Below are positions 48,011 through 55,692 of a stretch of 64,000 nt of DNA, in pieces. Each line of letters starts with the position of its first letter. The stretch's first letter is position 1. A program made the position numbers and the translations under genes. The stretch lies in contig NZ_JBEJGY010000001.1 in the NCBI RefSeq assembly GCF_040253615.1, positions 62,001 to 126,000 on the forward strand, written 5' to 3'. The notes under the pieces are model-generated. The model was not told where the DNA came from. It did not search any database and saw only the letters and a list, made by a program, of their open reading frames with translations. This DNA is from Streptomyces sp. Edi4 (GTDB lineage: Bacteria; Actinomycetota; Actinomycetes; Streptomycetales; Streptomycetaceae).

Positions 48011-48367
48011 TTACTCCGCGCGGGATACAAAGTCGGGAGCACGGACCGCTTCGACGGCCATCCCGGAGAGGTACGACGCCTGATGCTCCGTGAGAACGCC
48101 TGCGGCACGGGCTCCGTCGATGAGAAGGCCGAATCCAGCCGCCGTGATCCGGTGTGCCTCTGCGGTGCCTGCTTCGGTAAGGGTCCGACCCATGTCCTGG
48201 AAGATCTTTTCCCACCAGACGGCCACTTGATGGTCTGGCACGCCGCTTTGCGGGTCCGTGGGACCGCTGCTCGTGAGACGCGGTCGGAGGGGGATCACTT
48301 CAGCATCCGCCGCGGAGCGTATGGGGTGGTCTCCCCCGGAGTTATCTCGCGCGAGGCTGGGGCCCAT
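48011..48367 (-). CDS. Hypothetical protein, 118 residues
   Basis: MGPSLARDNSGGDHPIRSAA, with VAVWWEKIFQDMGRTLTEAGTAEAHRITAAGFGLLIDGARAAGVLTEHQASYL in a helical arrangement. GGTGGAG upstream. Third-position GC is a little lower than in the cargo genes. No family recognised. Confidence 0.6.
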   Translation of the reverse strand: MGPSLARDNSGGDHPIRSAADAEVIPLRPRLTSSGPTDPQSGVPDHQVAVWWEKIFQDMGRTLTEAGTAEAHRITAAGFGLLIDGARAAGVLTEHQASYLSGMAVEAVRAPDFVSRAE

Positions 48368-48538
48368 CACTCCACCTTTCCGGCTGGCAACATAGGTTCA
48401 CGGTGGGGCCGCCGGTGGCCTCCCCCGTGCCGAGCCAGGGTGTCAAAGATCCCGCGGGATACACCAGAGGCAACGGTCAACTAGACAGCAAAGTGATGCT
48501 GAATTAACGGCAATGGTGCATCTTCGGTCTCTATGGGG

Positions 48539-48612
48539 GACGCCCCTGCGCACGTAAGCTGCCGCGTTCTAAGTGCCGACAAAGAAACACGAACCCCGTG
48601 CGTAGGGGCGTC
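48539..48612. repeat. Inverted repeat in the 48.4-48.8 kb gap
   Basis: GACGCCCCTGCGCACG (48539-48554) and a 15/16 complement (48597-48612) separated by 42 AT-richer bases. A second palindrome (GTTGGTT-CC-AACCAAC, 48669-48684) and par-type site 1 follow. The gap 48368-48801 has no gene. Confidence 0.55.
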
Positions 48613-48711
48613 AGAGACCCACCAGGAGAGTGCGCACACCCCCCGGTGACACGGGGAGTGTATCGCGCGTTGGTTCCAACCAACAGTGATCTTTAGGGCG
48701 TCGTCGAAGAA

Positions 48712-48730
48712 GTGATTGGTCCCCAATCAC
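48712..48730. promoter_or_regulatory. Par-type palindrome 1
   Basis: GTGATTGG-TCC-CCAATCAC. Leftmost of eight copies around parA/parB; downstream of the SHOCT-like gene. Confidence 0.75.
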
Positions 48731-48801
48731 TCCGGGCGTGCAGGTCATCGCCCCCCCGGACTGGGGCCGGGTTGTCCCATCTCGCCGAAGGTTGACCGTT
48801 C

Positions 48802-49041
48802 TCACTGAACCTTGTCCGTCTCGCGGATCTCCTGCTGGGCCAGGAGGTACTTCTGCTTGCGCTGCTCAAGCTCGCCCTCGGTGAGGATGCCGCAGCCGCA
48901 CGGGTCGTCGAAGAACTCGGGGTCTGGGTTCTCACACCACGGGTCAAGGCAGTAATGCTTGCCGATCTGGGGGTCGTAGATCATGAACTCAATGTGCCCG
49001 GCCACGTGGCTGCTGGTAGGCAAGGCACGCTCAAGCCCCAC
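48802..49041 (-). CDS. Small SHOCT-like Cys protein, 79 residues
   Basis: GTG start. HYCLDPWCENPDPEFFDDPCGCGILTEGELEQRKQKYLLAQQ: four Cys, then GILTEGELEQRKQKYL resembling the SHOCT short C-terminal domain. Lies between palindromes 1 and 2 next to parA, so it may belong to the partition locus. Function unknown. Confidence 0.6.
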   Translation of the reverse strand: MGLERALPTSSHVAGHIEFMIYDPQIGKHYCLDPWCENPDPEFFDDPCGCGILTEGELEQRKQKYLLAQQEIRETDKVQ

Positions 49042-49067
49042 TCGAAGTTACCTACGTTGCCTGCGCG

Positions 49068-49098
49068 ACAGGGGTGATTGGGCACCAATCACCCCTGT
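49068..49098. promoter_or_regulatory. Par-type palindrome 2, extended 14-bp arms
   Basis: Core GTGATTGG-GCA-CCAATCAC at 49074-49092; symmetry continues perfectly as ACAGGG/CCCTGT to 49068-49098. Between the parA stop and the SHOCT-like start. The hairpin might also end parA transcription. Confidence 0.8.
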
Positions 49099-49112
49099 CC
49101 CCCTCGTCCCTG

Positions 49113-49979
49113 CTAACGCTGCTTGCTGAAGCCCAGCCCCTTAGCGATGGCGATGTAGTCGTACGTCGCCTCGCCGGCCCGGTCGTACTGCGGCAACACC
49201 TTCTGGTGCGCGTAGGACTCCGGGATCTTCGTGGAACGCCGTACGCCGATCTGTTCCCCGGTGTGGCCGCGGAGCACCAGGTCACCGTAGCTGTTCACGG
49301 CCATCTTCTTGCCGTCGTCCCAGACGGCGCCCTGCGAGCGGCTGGTGGGAACGTCGACCATGATGATGCCCTTGAGGACTGCGTGGGCGCCGAACTCGCC
49401 GAACTGCTCCTCCACGAGGGCGATCTTCTGCTCAATGCGCGTGAGGCCACGCAATTCCTTGAACCCGGGCTTGATGCAGGCGACCACCTCGTCGCTCGCC
49501 AGGATGGCACCGATCACCACCAGGCCGAGGTTTCCGGGGCAGTCGATGATGACCACGTCGTACTCCCCCTTGACCTGGTCCAGGAGCCGCTTCAGCCACA
49601 GCTCGCGAGCCATCGCCGTGGTCAGGTGCTGCTCGGCGTTCTCCATCTCCCCCGACCCGAGCACCAGGTCCAGGTTCGCCAAGCGCTTGCTGCCTGCGGC
49701 ACCGGCCGGGCCGGCGAAGGCCGGGACGATCGCCTCGCGAAGCTTTGCCCCGTTGGCCAGGCAGTCGTAGATGGTCTTCTGGCCTTCCATGGCGTCGGGG
49801 TTCATGTAGCCGAGCGCGACAGAGGCATCGCACTGGTCGTCGCCGTCGACAACGAGCGTCCTATAGCCCCACTCCGCGCAGATGGCGCCGATAGTGACGC
49901 CGGAGGTGCTCTTGCCAGAGCCGCCGACCTGGTTGGTCATCGAGATGATGCGCGGGATCGTTTCAAGCTGAGGTGCCAT
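49113..49979 (-). CDS. parA: ParA-family partition ATPase
   Basis: 288 residues, ATG after GGAGA. Walker A region NQVGGSGKST (residues about 16-25), Walker A' VVDGDDQCDASVALG, and VVIIDCPGNLGLV as the second aspartate motif. The deviant-Walker signature lysine (KGGxGK) is replaced: the residue before GG is Val. ParA moves plasmid copies apart by ATP-driven cycling on the nucleoid. Palindrome 3 stands in its promoter region. The C-terminus has HTGEQIGVRRSTKIPESYAHQKVLPQYDR, expected for ParA. Confidence 0.9.
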   Translation of the reverse strand: MAPQLETIPRIISMTNQVGGSGKSTSGVTIGAICAEWGYRTLVVDGDDQCDASVALGYMNPDAMEGQKTIYDCLANGAKLREAIVPAFAGPAGAAGSKRLANLDLVLGSGEMENAEQHLTTAMARELWLKRLLDQVKGEYDVVIIDCPGNLGLVVIGAILASDEVVACIKPGFKELRGLTRIEQKIALVEEQFGEFGAHAVLKGIIMVDVPTSRSQGAVWDDGKKMAVNSYGDLVLRGHTGEQIGVRRSTKIPESYAHQKVLPQYDRAGEATYDYIAIAKGLGFSKQR

Positions 49980-50139
49980 GAGGTCTCCACAGTGCTGGCC
50001 TCGTGAACACGCGCGCGGACCGGCGATCGGTGGGAACCGCTGGGCATAGCCCGGGCGTGCGCTGGGGCTGGTGAGTACGGGAGCCTGCCGTGGGGACCGC
50101 CGGTGCCGTAGAGAGTTCGCTGGCTGGGGCGTCGGGGGA

Positions 50140-50158
50140 GTGATTGGTGCCCAATCAC
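50140..50158. promoter_or_regulatory. Par-type palindrome 3 (parA upstream)
   Basis: GTGATTGG-TGC-CCAATCAC, about 160 bases before the parA start in the 49980-50297 gap, so it may control parA. Confidence 0.75.
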
Positions 50159-50242
50159 CGCGTGCACGGGGCCAGCGCGGAGAGGCGCGGCAGGCACGGC
50201 AGGAGAATGCTGGGGCACGTTATCGCCTCCGGCACTACAAAA

Positions 50243-50280
50243 GCCAGTCGCCCCGCCGATATCACGGCGGAGCGACTGGC
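50243..50280 (-). terminator. parB terminator
   Basis: GCCAGTCGC..CCGCCG stem with complement, AT-rich loop, and TTTTG on the minus strand just after it. 18 bases after the parB stop. Confidence 0.85.
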
Positions 50281-50297
50281 GAATGGGTGAGGTGTCC

Positions 50298-51443
50298 TCA
50301 GTCCATCAGGAAGAGCTCTTGCAGTTCGGTGAACTCCTCGGCCGACAAGCGCGCCTTGAGACCGCTGTAGATCTCCTTGACCGTGGTCACCTCGATGACG
50401 ACGAGGTCACCAGCGGAGCTCTCGCCGCTCGGCTGAGCGGGCGCGTTAGTCGGTGCAGCTCCGGACGGGGCGCCGCCGTTGGCCTCGGGGGTCGACCCGG
50501 CTGGCGGAGTAGGCGGGACCGGCGGGACCGGCGGGAGAGGATCCTCTGGTGGCGGCCCGTCAGGGGCGCCGGGCTTCGGGCCGCGCTGCTCGGGTACCGG
50601 GCTGTTCTCCGCGGTGGCTGGCGGCTCGCTGTTCTCCGCGGGGGCCGGCGGCTCGGGCTTCGGCGCCGGGTCAGGTCGCCGCTGCGCCGCCGGGTCCTTG
50701 GCGTCCTTGACGATGGCCCGGGCTTCGTCGAGCGTCAGCTTCCCGTCGGCGAACTCCTGCTGCAGGTCCTCGCGAAGGCTGGCCAGAACAGTGGCACCGT
50801 CCTGCACCGTTACGAGGAGTTCACCCCCGAATTCCATCGGGAGTTTCTCGGTCTTACACCACTGATCGACGACAGCGTTCTGCAGCGGCTCGATCAGCTT
50901 CGCCAACTTGATCTTGTGGGACACCGCGGTCTGTGAGATGTTCCCGATCCGCCGGGCCAGCTCCCGCTGAGAGATGCCTAGTTCGTCGATGGCCCTCTGG
51001 TACTCCCTGCCCTCTTCGATCGGGTCGAGTTCCATGCGCATTTTGTTCTCTTTGATCGCCGACAGGCGCAGGGAACCGTTCTCGGCGACGGTCTTCCGCA
51101 GGGCGACCGGGACCTTTTCCAGGCCCTTCTTCTGCGCGGCGGCCAGTCGGCGGTGGCCGTGGATGACGACGTAGGGCTTGCCGGACTTCTCAACGTGTTC
51201 ACGGTGCGCGGGATAGTGCGCGATGTAAGCCGCCGCAGTAACCACGGTGAGGGCCTGGACCACGCCGTCGTCGTCGAAGCTGGCGGCGAGGTTATCTAGG
51301 CCCCGCAGGCGCTTACGACCATTTTCGGGGCTGGGCAAGAGGTCGGCGACAGGGAGTTCGGCAGCTCCCTGGCTGAACAGCCTCTGTTGGCTGGCGGCAG
51401 CTCTTGTGTCGCCAAGCGAGAGGTTTTGGGGCATTCCGGCCAT
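50298..51443 (-). CDS. parB: ParB-family partition protein
   Basis: 381 residues, ATG after GGAGA. N-terminal domain with VVIHGHRRLAAAQ, the GxRR CTP-binding/clamp motif (box II), then the helix-turn-helix ELGISQRELARRIGNISQTAVSHKIKLAKL. A long Pro/Glu-rich linker (about 260-335) precedes a short C-terminal dimer segment (VTTVKEIYSGLKARLSAEEFTELQELF). It should bind centromere sites and load as a CTP clamp; the GTGATTGG palindromes are the obvious candidates. Confidence 0.9.
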   Translation of the reverse strand: MAGMPQNLSLGDTRAAASQQRLFSQGAAELPVADLLPSPENGRKRLRGLDNLAASFDDDGVVQALTVVTAAAYIAHYPAHREHVEKSGKPYVVIHGHRRLAAAQKKGLEKVPVALRKTVAENGSLRLSAIKENKMRMELDPIEEGREYQRAIDELGISQRELARRIGNISQTAVSHKIKLAKLIEPLQNAVVDQWCKTEKLPMEFGGELLVTVQDGATVLASLREDLQQEFADGKLTLDEARAIVKDAKDPAAQRRPDPAPKPEPPAPAENSEPPATAENSPVPEQRGPKPGAPDGPPPEDPLPPVPPVPPTPPAGSTPEANGGAPSGAAPTNAPAQPSGESSAGDLVVIEVTTVKEIYSGLKARLSAEEFTELQELFLMD

Positions 51444-51613
51444 GGGGTCTCCGGGTAGATGGTGCCTACGTGATGGGTCTCTGCGGGTGAGCTTATCCGG
51501 CGGCGTCCCGCCGGTTAGGGGGCGGCGTCCGCTATGAGGGCGCCGTCTGTACGTATTTGGGGAGAAAGGCCCCGGTGCCTCACCGGCCGGCCGTCGGGCG
51601 GGGCGGGTCCTCA

Positions 51614-51632
51614 GTGATTGGGGACCAATCAC
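51614..51632. promoter_or_regulatory. Par-type palindrome 4
   Basis: GTGATTGG-GGA-CCAATCAC, about 170 bases upstream of parB. First of four sites within 400 bases (51614-52011). Confidence 0.75.
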
Positions 51633-51740
51633 TGGTGGGCGGAGGGGATGGCGACAGTCTGCCTGGTCCGGAGCGTCTCTGCGGCCAACTCCGGTATCCG
51701 ACACGTGACCTGCCCGTCTCGGTCCTCACGGCGGCCACGG

Positions 51741-51759
51741 ATGATTGGTGCCCAATCGC
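51741..51759. promoter_or_regulatory. Par-type palindrome 5 (degenerate)
   Basis: ATGATTGG-TGC-CCAATCGC: outermost bases differ from the consensus; inner TGATTGG/CCAATC kept. Confidence 0.65.
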
Positions 51760-51822
51760 GGCGAGGCACTCGGCAGGGCGAGGAGGCTGGTATCGCGCAC
51801 TAGTGTGTCGTACCAGCTGGCG

Positions 51823-51853
51823 CGTCGAGTGATTGGGCACCAATCACTCGACG
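51823..51853. promoter_or_regulatory. Par-type palindrome 6, extended 14-bp arms
   Basis: Core GTGATTGG-GCA-CCAATCAC at 51829-51847; symmetry extends perfectly as CGTCGA/TCGACG. Same GCA centre as the other extended copy (site 2). Confidence 0.8.
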
Positions 51854-52050
51854 TCGAAGGCTGCACCGCCTGATCTGTCGGCGCTCTCATCCGCCGCGGA
51901 CGACTCGTCAGTGAGGGGGCTCGGGATCTCGTACTGCGGCTCCAGGAAGACCATGGCCGGGATGGCAGGCCGGGGGTAGGAGAGCGGCCCGTGTGATTGG
52001 TGCCCAATCACTCTGGACTGCCGCTGCGTCTGGGCGGATGAATTCTGCAT
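51844..52050 (-). CDS. Doubtful small protein, 68 residues
   Basis: ATG after GAGGAG: MQNSSAQTQRQSRVIGHQSH and onward, ending SGGAAFDVE. It contains palindrome 7 within its coding sequence and its stop lies in palindrome 6. The good ribosome binding site argues for it; overlap with two DNA sites argues against. The remainder of the 51444-52065 gap holds only palindromes 4-7. Confidence 0.35.
   Translation of the reverse strand: MQNSSAQTQRQSRVIGHQSHGPLSYPRPAIPAMVFLEPQYEIPSPLTDESSAADESADRSGGAAFDVE
51993..52011. promoter_or_regulatory. Par-type palindrome 7
   Basis: GTGATTGG-TGC-CCAATCAC, 55 bases downstream of the DciA-like gene's stop. Confidence 0.75.
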
Positions 52051-52065
52051 AGAGGGCTCCTCGGG

Positions 52066-52857
52066 TCAGGCCGCGCCGGAGGCGCGATGGGTGGTTGTTG
52101 GGGAGGTCTTCGACTTTTCTCGGTCTTGCCGTGCCCGCAGCAAGGCGCGGTAGTGAACGTCGGTGGAGCGGGCGGCTTCCTCCTCGAGCGCTTCGCGGTA
52201 GTACCGGGCCTCGGCGAGGTCGCCGGGGTTGCCCTGGATGCGTACGGGGCCCCGTTCTTCATGCAGCTCCGGCATCACGGCGTCTCGGGCGGACCTTGCC
52301 GTACGGAGCTGGTCGCGGGCGCCGACGTACGACGGTGAGGGATCGGATCCGGGGAGCCGGGTCCGGGCAGGGCGGGCGGGGGAGGGGGCGGCCGGCAGCG
52401 TATCGGCGGACGGCGTCGCCCGGTGCAGGTCCTTGCGCACTTGGATGCTCTGCAGCTTGGCGCCCGGAACCTTCTCGTTAGCCTCGGCAATGAGCTGCCG
52501 GGACACCAGGGACAGCATCCGCGACCAGGAGTCGGAGTCGCACAGAACGGTCAGGGTCCCGGTGGTCTCGTCGAAGTGCACGGCCTTCCAGTGCTGCGCG
52601 CGGTCCTCGCCGACGATGCCCGGCCACCGTGTGATGAGGGTGCCGCCTTCCGCTGCCTGCTGCCACCCGTTGTCCACGAGGAGCCGCTGCATCACTGCGC
52701 CGAGCGCCAGAGGGTCGCGGCCGTCGCCGCGGCCCCGGCGCACAGACCGCTTCGGCCTGGCGGCCGAGGCTCCCCTGCTCCGCGCGCTCTCCATCGCCTG
52801 CCGCAGCACGATCCGCGCCAAGTCCGCTCCGCTGGCCGCGGGTTCGTCCATCGTCAC
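52066..52857 (-). CDS. DciA/DUF721-family protein (helicase-loader-like)
   Basis: 263 residues, GTG overlapping the upstream stop; ATG two codons later also possible. PLALGAVMQRLLVDNGWQQA, TLITRWPGIVGEDRAQHWKAVHFDETTGTLTVLCDSDSWSRMLSLVSRQLIAEANEKVPGA matches DUF721, the DciA family that loads DnaB helicase in bacteria without DnaC. The N- and C-terminal tails are longer than the core and disordered-looking. On a plasmid next to parAB and a winged-helix rep-type gene, it probably recruits or competes for the host helicase. Confidence 0.8.
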   Translation of the reverse strand: MTMDEPAASGADLARIVLRQAMESARSRGASAARPKRSVRRGRGDGRDPLALGAVMQRLLVDNGWQQAAEGGTLITRWPGIVGEDRAQHWKAVHFDETTGTLTVLCDSDSWSRMLSLVSRQLIAEANEKVPGAKLQSIQVRKDLHRATPSADTLPAAPSPARPARTRLPGSDPSPSYVGARDQLRTARSARDAVMPELHEERGPVRIQGNPGDLAEARYYREALEEEAARSTDVHYRALLRARQDREKSKTSPTTTHRASGAA

Positions 52858-53069
52858 GCTGCCTCCGTACCAGTGCGAGGCCGGGCCGCAGCACGCGCGG
52901 TCGGGCACGGCCATGCCTTGCCCTGGCAGGTCTGGCAGACAGCGCGCTTGCCGCGCGTACGGCGCGGGGCGTGCAGCTGCACGGCGGTTCGCAGGCGGCC
53001 GAGTTCGGTGAGGAGCGAGTCGAGCTGCGGGTCCGTTATCGAGCTGGCCGTGGGGTGCAGATCGGACAT
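52854..53069 (-). CDS. Small CxxC protein, 71 residues
   Basis: MSDLHPTASSITDPQLDSLL then TELGRLRTAVQLHAPRRTRGKRAVCQTCQGKAWPCP. CQTCQGKAWPC could be a single zinc knuckle. AGGAGAG upstream. Between the rep-type and DciA-like genes with a GTGA overlap, so part of the replication operon. Confidence 0.65.
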   Translation of the reverse strand: MSDLHPTASSITDPQLDSLLTELGRLRTAVQLHAPRRTRGKRAVCQTCQGKAWPCPTARAAARPRTGTEAA

Positions 53070-53090
53070 GGTGGCTCTCCTGACGGGTAC

Positions 53091-54482
53091 TCAGTGCAGT
53101 TGCAGGTTGGGGTTGTTGGCGTGCGCGTGGAGGGTGATGCACTTGCTGACCAGCTCTTGGCCGTAGAGGCCGGCGGCCGCGGTCGGGCCGAGCAGCTCGT
53201 ACGTCGTCAGCACCAGGCCCGGGTCCTTGGCGTACTTGTAGGCCGACCACGCCTCGGCCCGCATACGGGCCCGGGTCTCGTGGTCCAGGCCCTCAAGACC
53301 GCCGAAGTCCGCGACTTCCTCGCCGCTGGCCTGCCGGGTACGGCTTTCCTGGACGGCGGTTGCGAAGTCAGCGTTTGGCCGCGTCGCTGCGTCCCAGTCG
53401 CGCTGCCGCTCCTCGTCTGCCAGGCGCAGTTCGCGCTCCTGGAGGAGCTGGCTGGCGATGTAGGCGTGCGGCCGGGACGGGCGCCAGTCCAGGCCGGCGG
53501 TCACGGAGGGCGAAATCTCCCGCAGCCAGATGTCGACCTGTTCCTCGGTCGCCCCTTCTGCCAGCTTGTCGACCAGCACCCAGGACAGCTCGCTGATACG
53601 CGCTCGCTGGGTCCAGGTGTGCAGCGGTCGCAGGATCCGAGCGAGCCGGTCGGCGGCCTGGTACAGGCGGGCCGTCACGGTGTGGCCCAGGGTGCTCTTC
53701 TTCGGCGGAGTGATCTTGGCAGCCCGCGCGCTGCGCGTAGCTTTACCAATCCCACTCACTTCAGCTGCAGGTACGTTGTGGGGACCACCCCGAGAAGGGG
53801 GCGCAAGGCGCCTTCCGGCCGTCTTCTGCCGCGAGTTATCCACACCGTTGTCCACAGCCTGCTTCCGGGCCGCCTCCGTACGGCCGATGACCTTCGCCTC
53901 GTAGCCCTCGCCGCGCAGCCGGTGCCCCCTCGCGGCGTCGTAGGCCGGCGGCACGACCGCGCCATACACGGTGGCGGTCGCGGTGTACTTGCGGCCCGGC
54001 AGTCGCAGGTTGCGCTTGGAGCCGTGTTGCAGCCAGACCAGGGCGCCCATCTCGCGGAGGTAGGAGACGTGGCGCTTGACCGTGGCCACGTCCAGCTCGA
54101 GCGTCGACGCGGTCTCCACGAGGCGGTACAGCACGATGCCCCGGCGGTAGTCCATGCGGGAGGAGAGGTCCATCGCGACACGCGCGGTCGTCCGGTTGGC
54201 CTTCGGGTGCAGCTGCGCCTCGAAGATCATCCAGTTGAGTGCGACCAGCCAGTCGCGGGGCTCGCACCGTCGGGACGCGGTGTGCAGGACGTCCTGGGCC
54301 TGGCCGCGGACGAGCTCGAAGCGCGTCGCAGAGTCCGGTCCGGTGGCGGGGAGATCGGCCCCCGCGGTGTCGCCCGGAGGGGTGGTGAAGGCGTCGACAC
54401 CACCCTTCTGGGCAGGGTCAAGCTGACAAACGGCAGCACTGTGCTGCATGATGGGCTCGTCGTCCTCTCTGGAAGACGGCAC
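53091..54482 (-). CDS. Winged-helix replication-initiator-like protein, 463 residues
   Basis: GTG start after AGGGG; an ATG 11 codons later is possible. RRCEPRDWLVALNWMIFEAQLHPKANRTTARVAMDLSSRMDYRRGIVLYRLVETASTLELDVATVKRHVSYLREMGALVWLQHGS gives a winged-helix region (about 75-170) with a further helical C-terminal half. Layout and position beside parB, DciA and palindromes fit a plasmid replication initiator or a rep-region regulator. No known Rep family motif is clear to me, so the role is inferred. Confidence 0.65.
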   Translation of the reverse strand: MPSSREDDEPIMQHSAAVCQLDPAQKGGVDAFTTPPGDTAGADLPATGPDSATRFELVRGQAQDVLHTASRRCEPRDWLVALNWMIFEAQLHPKANRTTARVAMDLSSRMDYRRGIVLYRLVETASTLELDVATVKRHVSYLREMGALVWLQHGSKRNLRLPGRKYTATATVYGAVVPPAYDAARGHRLRGEGYEAKVIGRTEAARKQAVDNGVDNSRQKTAGRRLAPPSRGGPHNVPAAEVSGIGKATRSARAAKITPPKKSTLGHTVTARLYQAADRLARILRPLHTWTQRARISELSWVLVDKLAEGATEEQVDIWLREISPSVTAGLDWRPSRPHAYIASQLLQERELRLADEERQRDWDAATRPNADFATAVQESRTRQASGEEVADFGGLEGLDHETRARMRAEAWSAYKYAKDPGLVLTTYELLGPTAAAGLYGQELVSKCITLHAHANNPNLQLH

Positions 54483-54507
54483 AAAGAGGCCCCTACGGGG
54501 GACTCAA

Positions 54508-54574
54508 GTGCCTTTGAAAGCCCGAAGCGGGTGGTGAAAAGCCCCCGGATCGGTGCCTTTGAAGGTTGGTGATG
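54508..54574. repeat. Repeated GTGCCTTTGAA motifs upstream of the rep-type gene
   Basis: GTGCCTTTGAAAG near 54509 and GTGCCTTTGAAGG near 54563, about 54 bases apart, with GGTGAAAAGCCC (near 54532) and GGTGAAAGTCCC (near 54601). Could be iterons or an operator pair. The left two resemble the transfer operator core (GTACCCTTGAGGG). Confidence 0.45.
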
Positions 54575-54758
54575 AGCGGTAACTCCGCCCCTGGTACGGG
54601 CGGTGAAAGTCCCAACGGCCGAGTAGCGACCGGACGTCGGGCCCTAGTGGGTAGTCAGGCGGGCAACCTGATGAACCACCGTGGAAGTGGGCCGCAGTGC
54701 CGAGGACCGGGTTGACGGGCAATCAACTCGACCGCGAGCAGCGGCCGGCGGAGGGTCT

Positions 54759-54777
54759 CTGATTGGGGCCCAATCAC
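54759..54777. promoter_or_regulatory. Par-type palindrome 8
   Basis: CTGATTGG-GGC-CCAATCAC, upstream of the rep-type gene; rightmost copy. Confidence 0.7.
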
Positions 54778-54792
54778 TCCGCCGCAGGACAC

Positions 54793-55212
54793 CTACGTCA
54801 TGCCAGCCCCCCTCCGGGGGAGGAACTGGCCATCCCTCTTGCGCTGCGAGACGACGCCGGTAACGGTGCGCGCGATGCGGAGGGGAACGAGCGGAACCGT
54901 CCGAGGCAAGCCGAGACCCACCGGCGGGCGTGGCGCCTGAGCGCCGCCCGGGTGGGTCCCGTTGTCCCGTGCACCGGGTGCACGGGTACCATCGTTCATG
55001 CCTCGGCCGTCCCAACTACGGTCTCGGCGCTCGGCCCTCGTTACCCCGGCTTCGACTCCGGGGGTGGCGGGGGCCATTAGCGTTTTCGGACTGGTGCGGC
55101 CAGCGGAACCGTGGTTCCCAAATATGGCCAGGGCTGAGCCTACCTCTGCGACCGGGCGCAATGCGACCATCTTCACTCCCACGGGGCGTGTCGGATTGAT
55201 GTTCTTGGGCAT
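54793..55212 (-). CDS. Possible small protein with a good start, 139 residues
   Basis: ATG after AGGAGA (MPKNINPTRPVGVKMVALRP). The first 50 codons use less GC in the third position than neighbours. The rest is Arg/Gly/Pro-rich and less convincing, and a 21-bp palindrome (54966-54986) lies inside. Either a short real gene at the end of the P9 operon with a run-on tail, or spurious. No family recognised. Confidence 0.4.
   Translation of the reverse strand: MPKNINPTRPVGVKMVALRPVAEVGSALAIFGNHGSAGRTSPKTLMAPATPGVEAGVTRAERRDRSWDGRGMNDGTRAPGARDNGTHPGGAQAPRPPVGLGLPRTVPLVPLRIARTVTGVVSQRKRDGQFLPRRGAGMT
54966..54986. promoter_or_regulatory. CCCGTGCACC-G-GGTGCACGGG palindrome
   Basis: Perfect 10-bp arms with one central base. 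Single copy in the window; resembles an operator. Overlaps the doubtful 139-residue frame. Confidence 0.5.
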
Positions 55213-55230
55213 GGCTGATGTTTCTCCTGG

Positions 55231-55692
55231 TCAGGCCGCTTTTGCAGCAGGGAAGTTGGGGGTGTCGGTGCTGTCGGCACGGCGTCGGGCGCGGGCCCGG
55301 GTACCGGCGGTCCGGCAGGCGTCGCACGAGCAGTTGCGCTTGGTGTAGCTGGACTCGGTGCCGTGCTGGTCGATCTGGAGCTCGGGGCCGCCTGCCCGCC
55401 GGGCCGCCCGGCCGGCGGCCTGAGCCTGCGTCAGGGCCGCTGCGAACAGCGGGTCGTTGCGTCGCAAGTTGTAGACCGGGGTGCGGGACAGGCCGATCGC
55501 CGCGGCGGCCTCGGCGACCGTGGCGCCCGTGCGTATGTCGACGAGGAGCTGCTCGATGCGCTCGGAGCTGGTCAGGGCAGGCGGGCGACCCCGGCCGCGC
55601 CGGGCCGGCGCGGCGGGCTGCGGGCGCGGCCGCGCGTGGGCTGGCCGCGCGTGGGCTGGCCGCGCCTGCAGGTGCAGGAGGACGGTGGTCAT
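55231..55692 (-). CDS. HTH protein with C-terminal Cys cluster, 153 residues
   Basis: ATGA overlap with the WhiB stop. N-terminus has a short tandem repeat (ARPAHARPAHARPRP). TVAEAAAAIGLSRTPVYNLRRNDPLFAAALTQA is a resolvase-type helix-turn-helix, and NCSCDACRTAGT near the end is a zinc-ligand pair found in phage-like HTH proteins. Downstream partner of WhiB in the P9 operon. Likely DNA-binding. Confidence 0.75.
   Translation of the reverse strand: MTTVLLHLQARPAHARPAHARPRPQPAAPARRGRGRPPALTSSERIEQLLVDIRTGATVAEAAAAIGLSRTPVYNLRRNDPLFAAALTQAQAAGRAARRAGGPELQIDQHGTESSYTKRNCSCDACRTAGTRARARRRADSTDTPNFPAAKAA

Noticed and set aside
47921..48484. Plus-strand frame of 187 codons
   Set aside because: Irregular composition, no ribosome binding site, opposite a more plausible minus-strand gene at 48011-48367.
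52971..54572. Plus-strand open frame of 533 codons opposite the rep-type gene
   Set aside because: The minus-strand frame has a winged-helix pattern and a start with ribosome binding site; the plus frame has no recognisable features.
48712..54777. The GTGATTGG palindromes as rho-independent terminators
   Set aside because: Same sequence kept at each site with a fixed 3-base centre and no T tracts; several lie upstream of genes.
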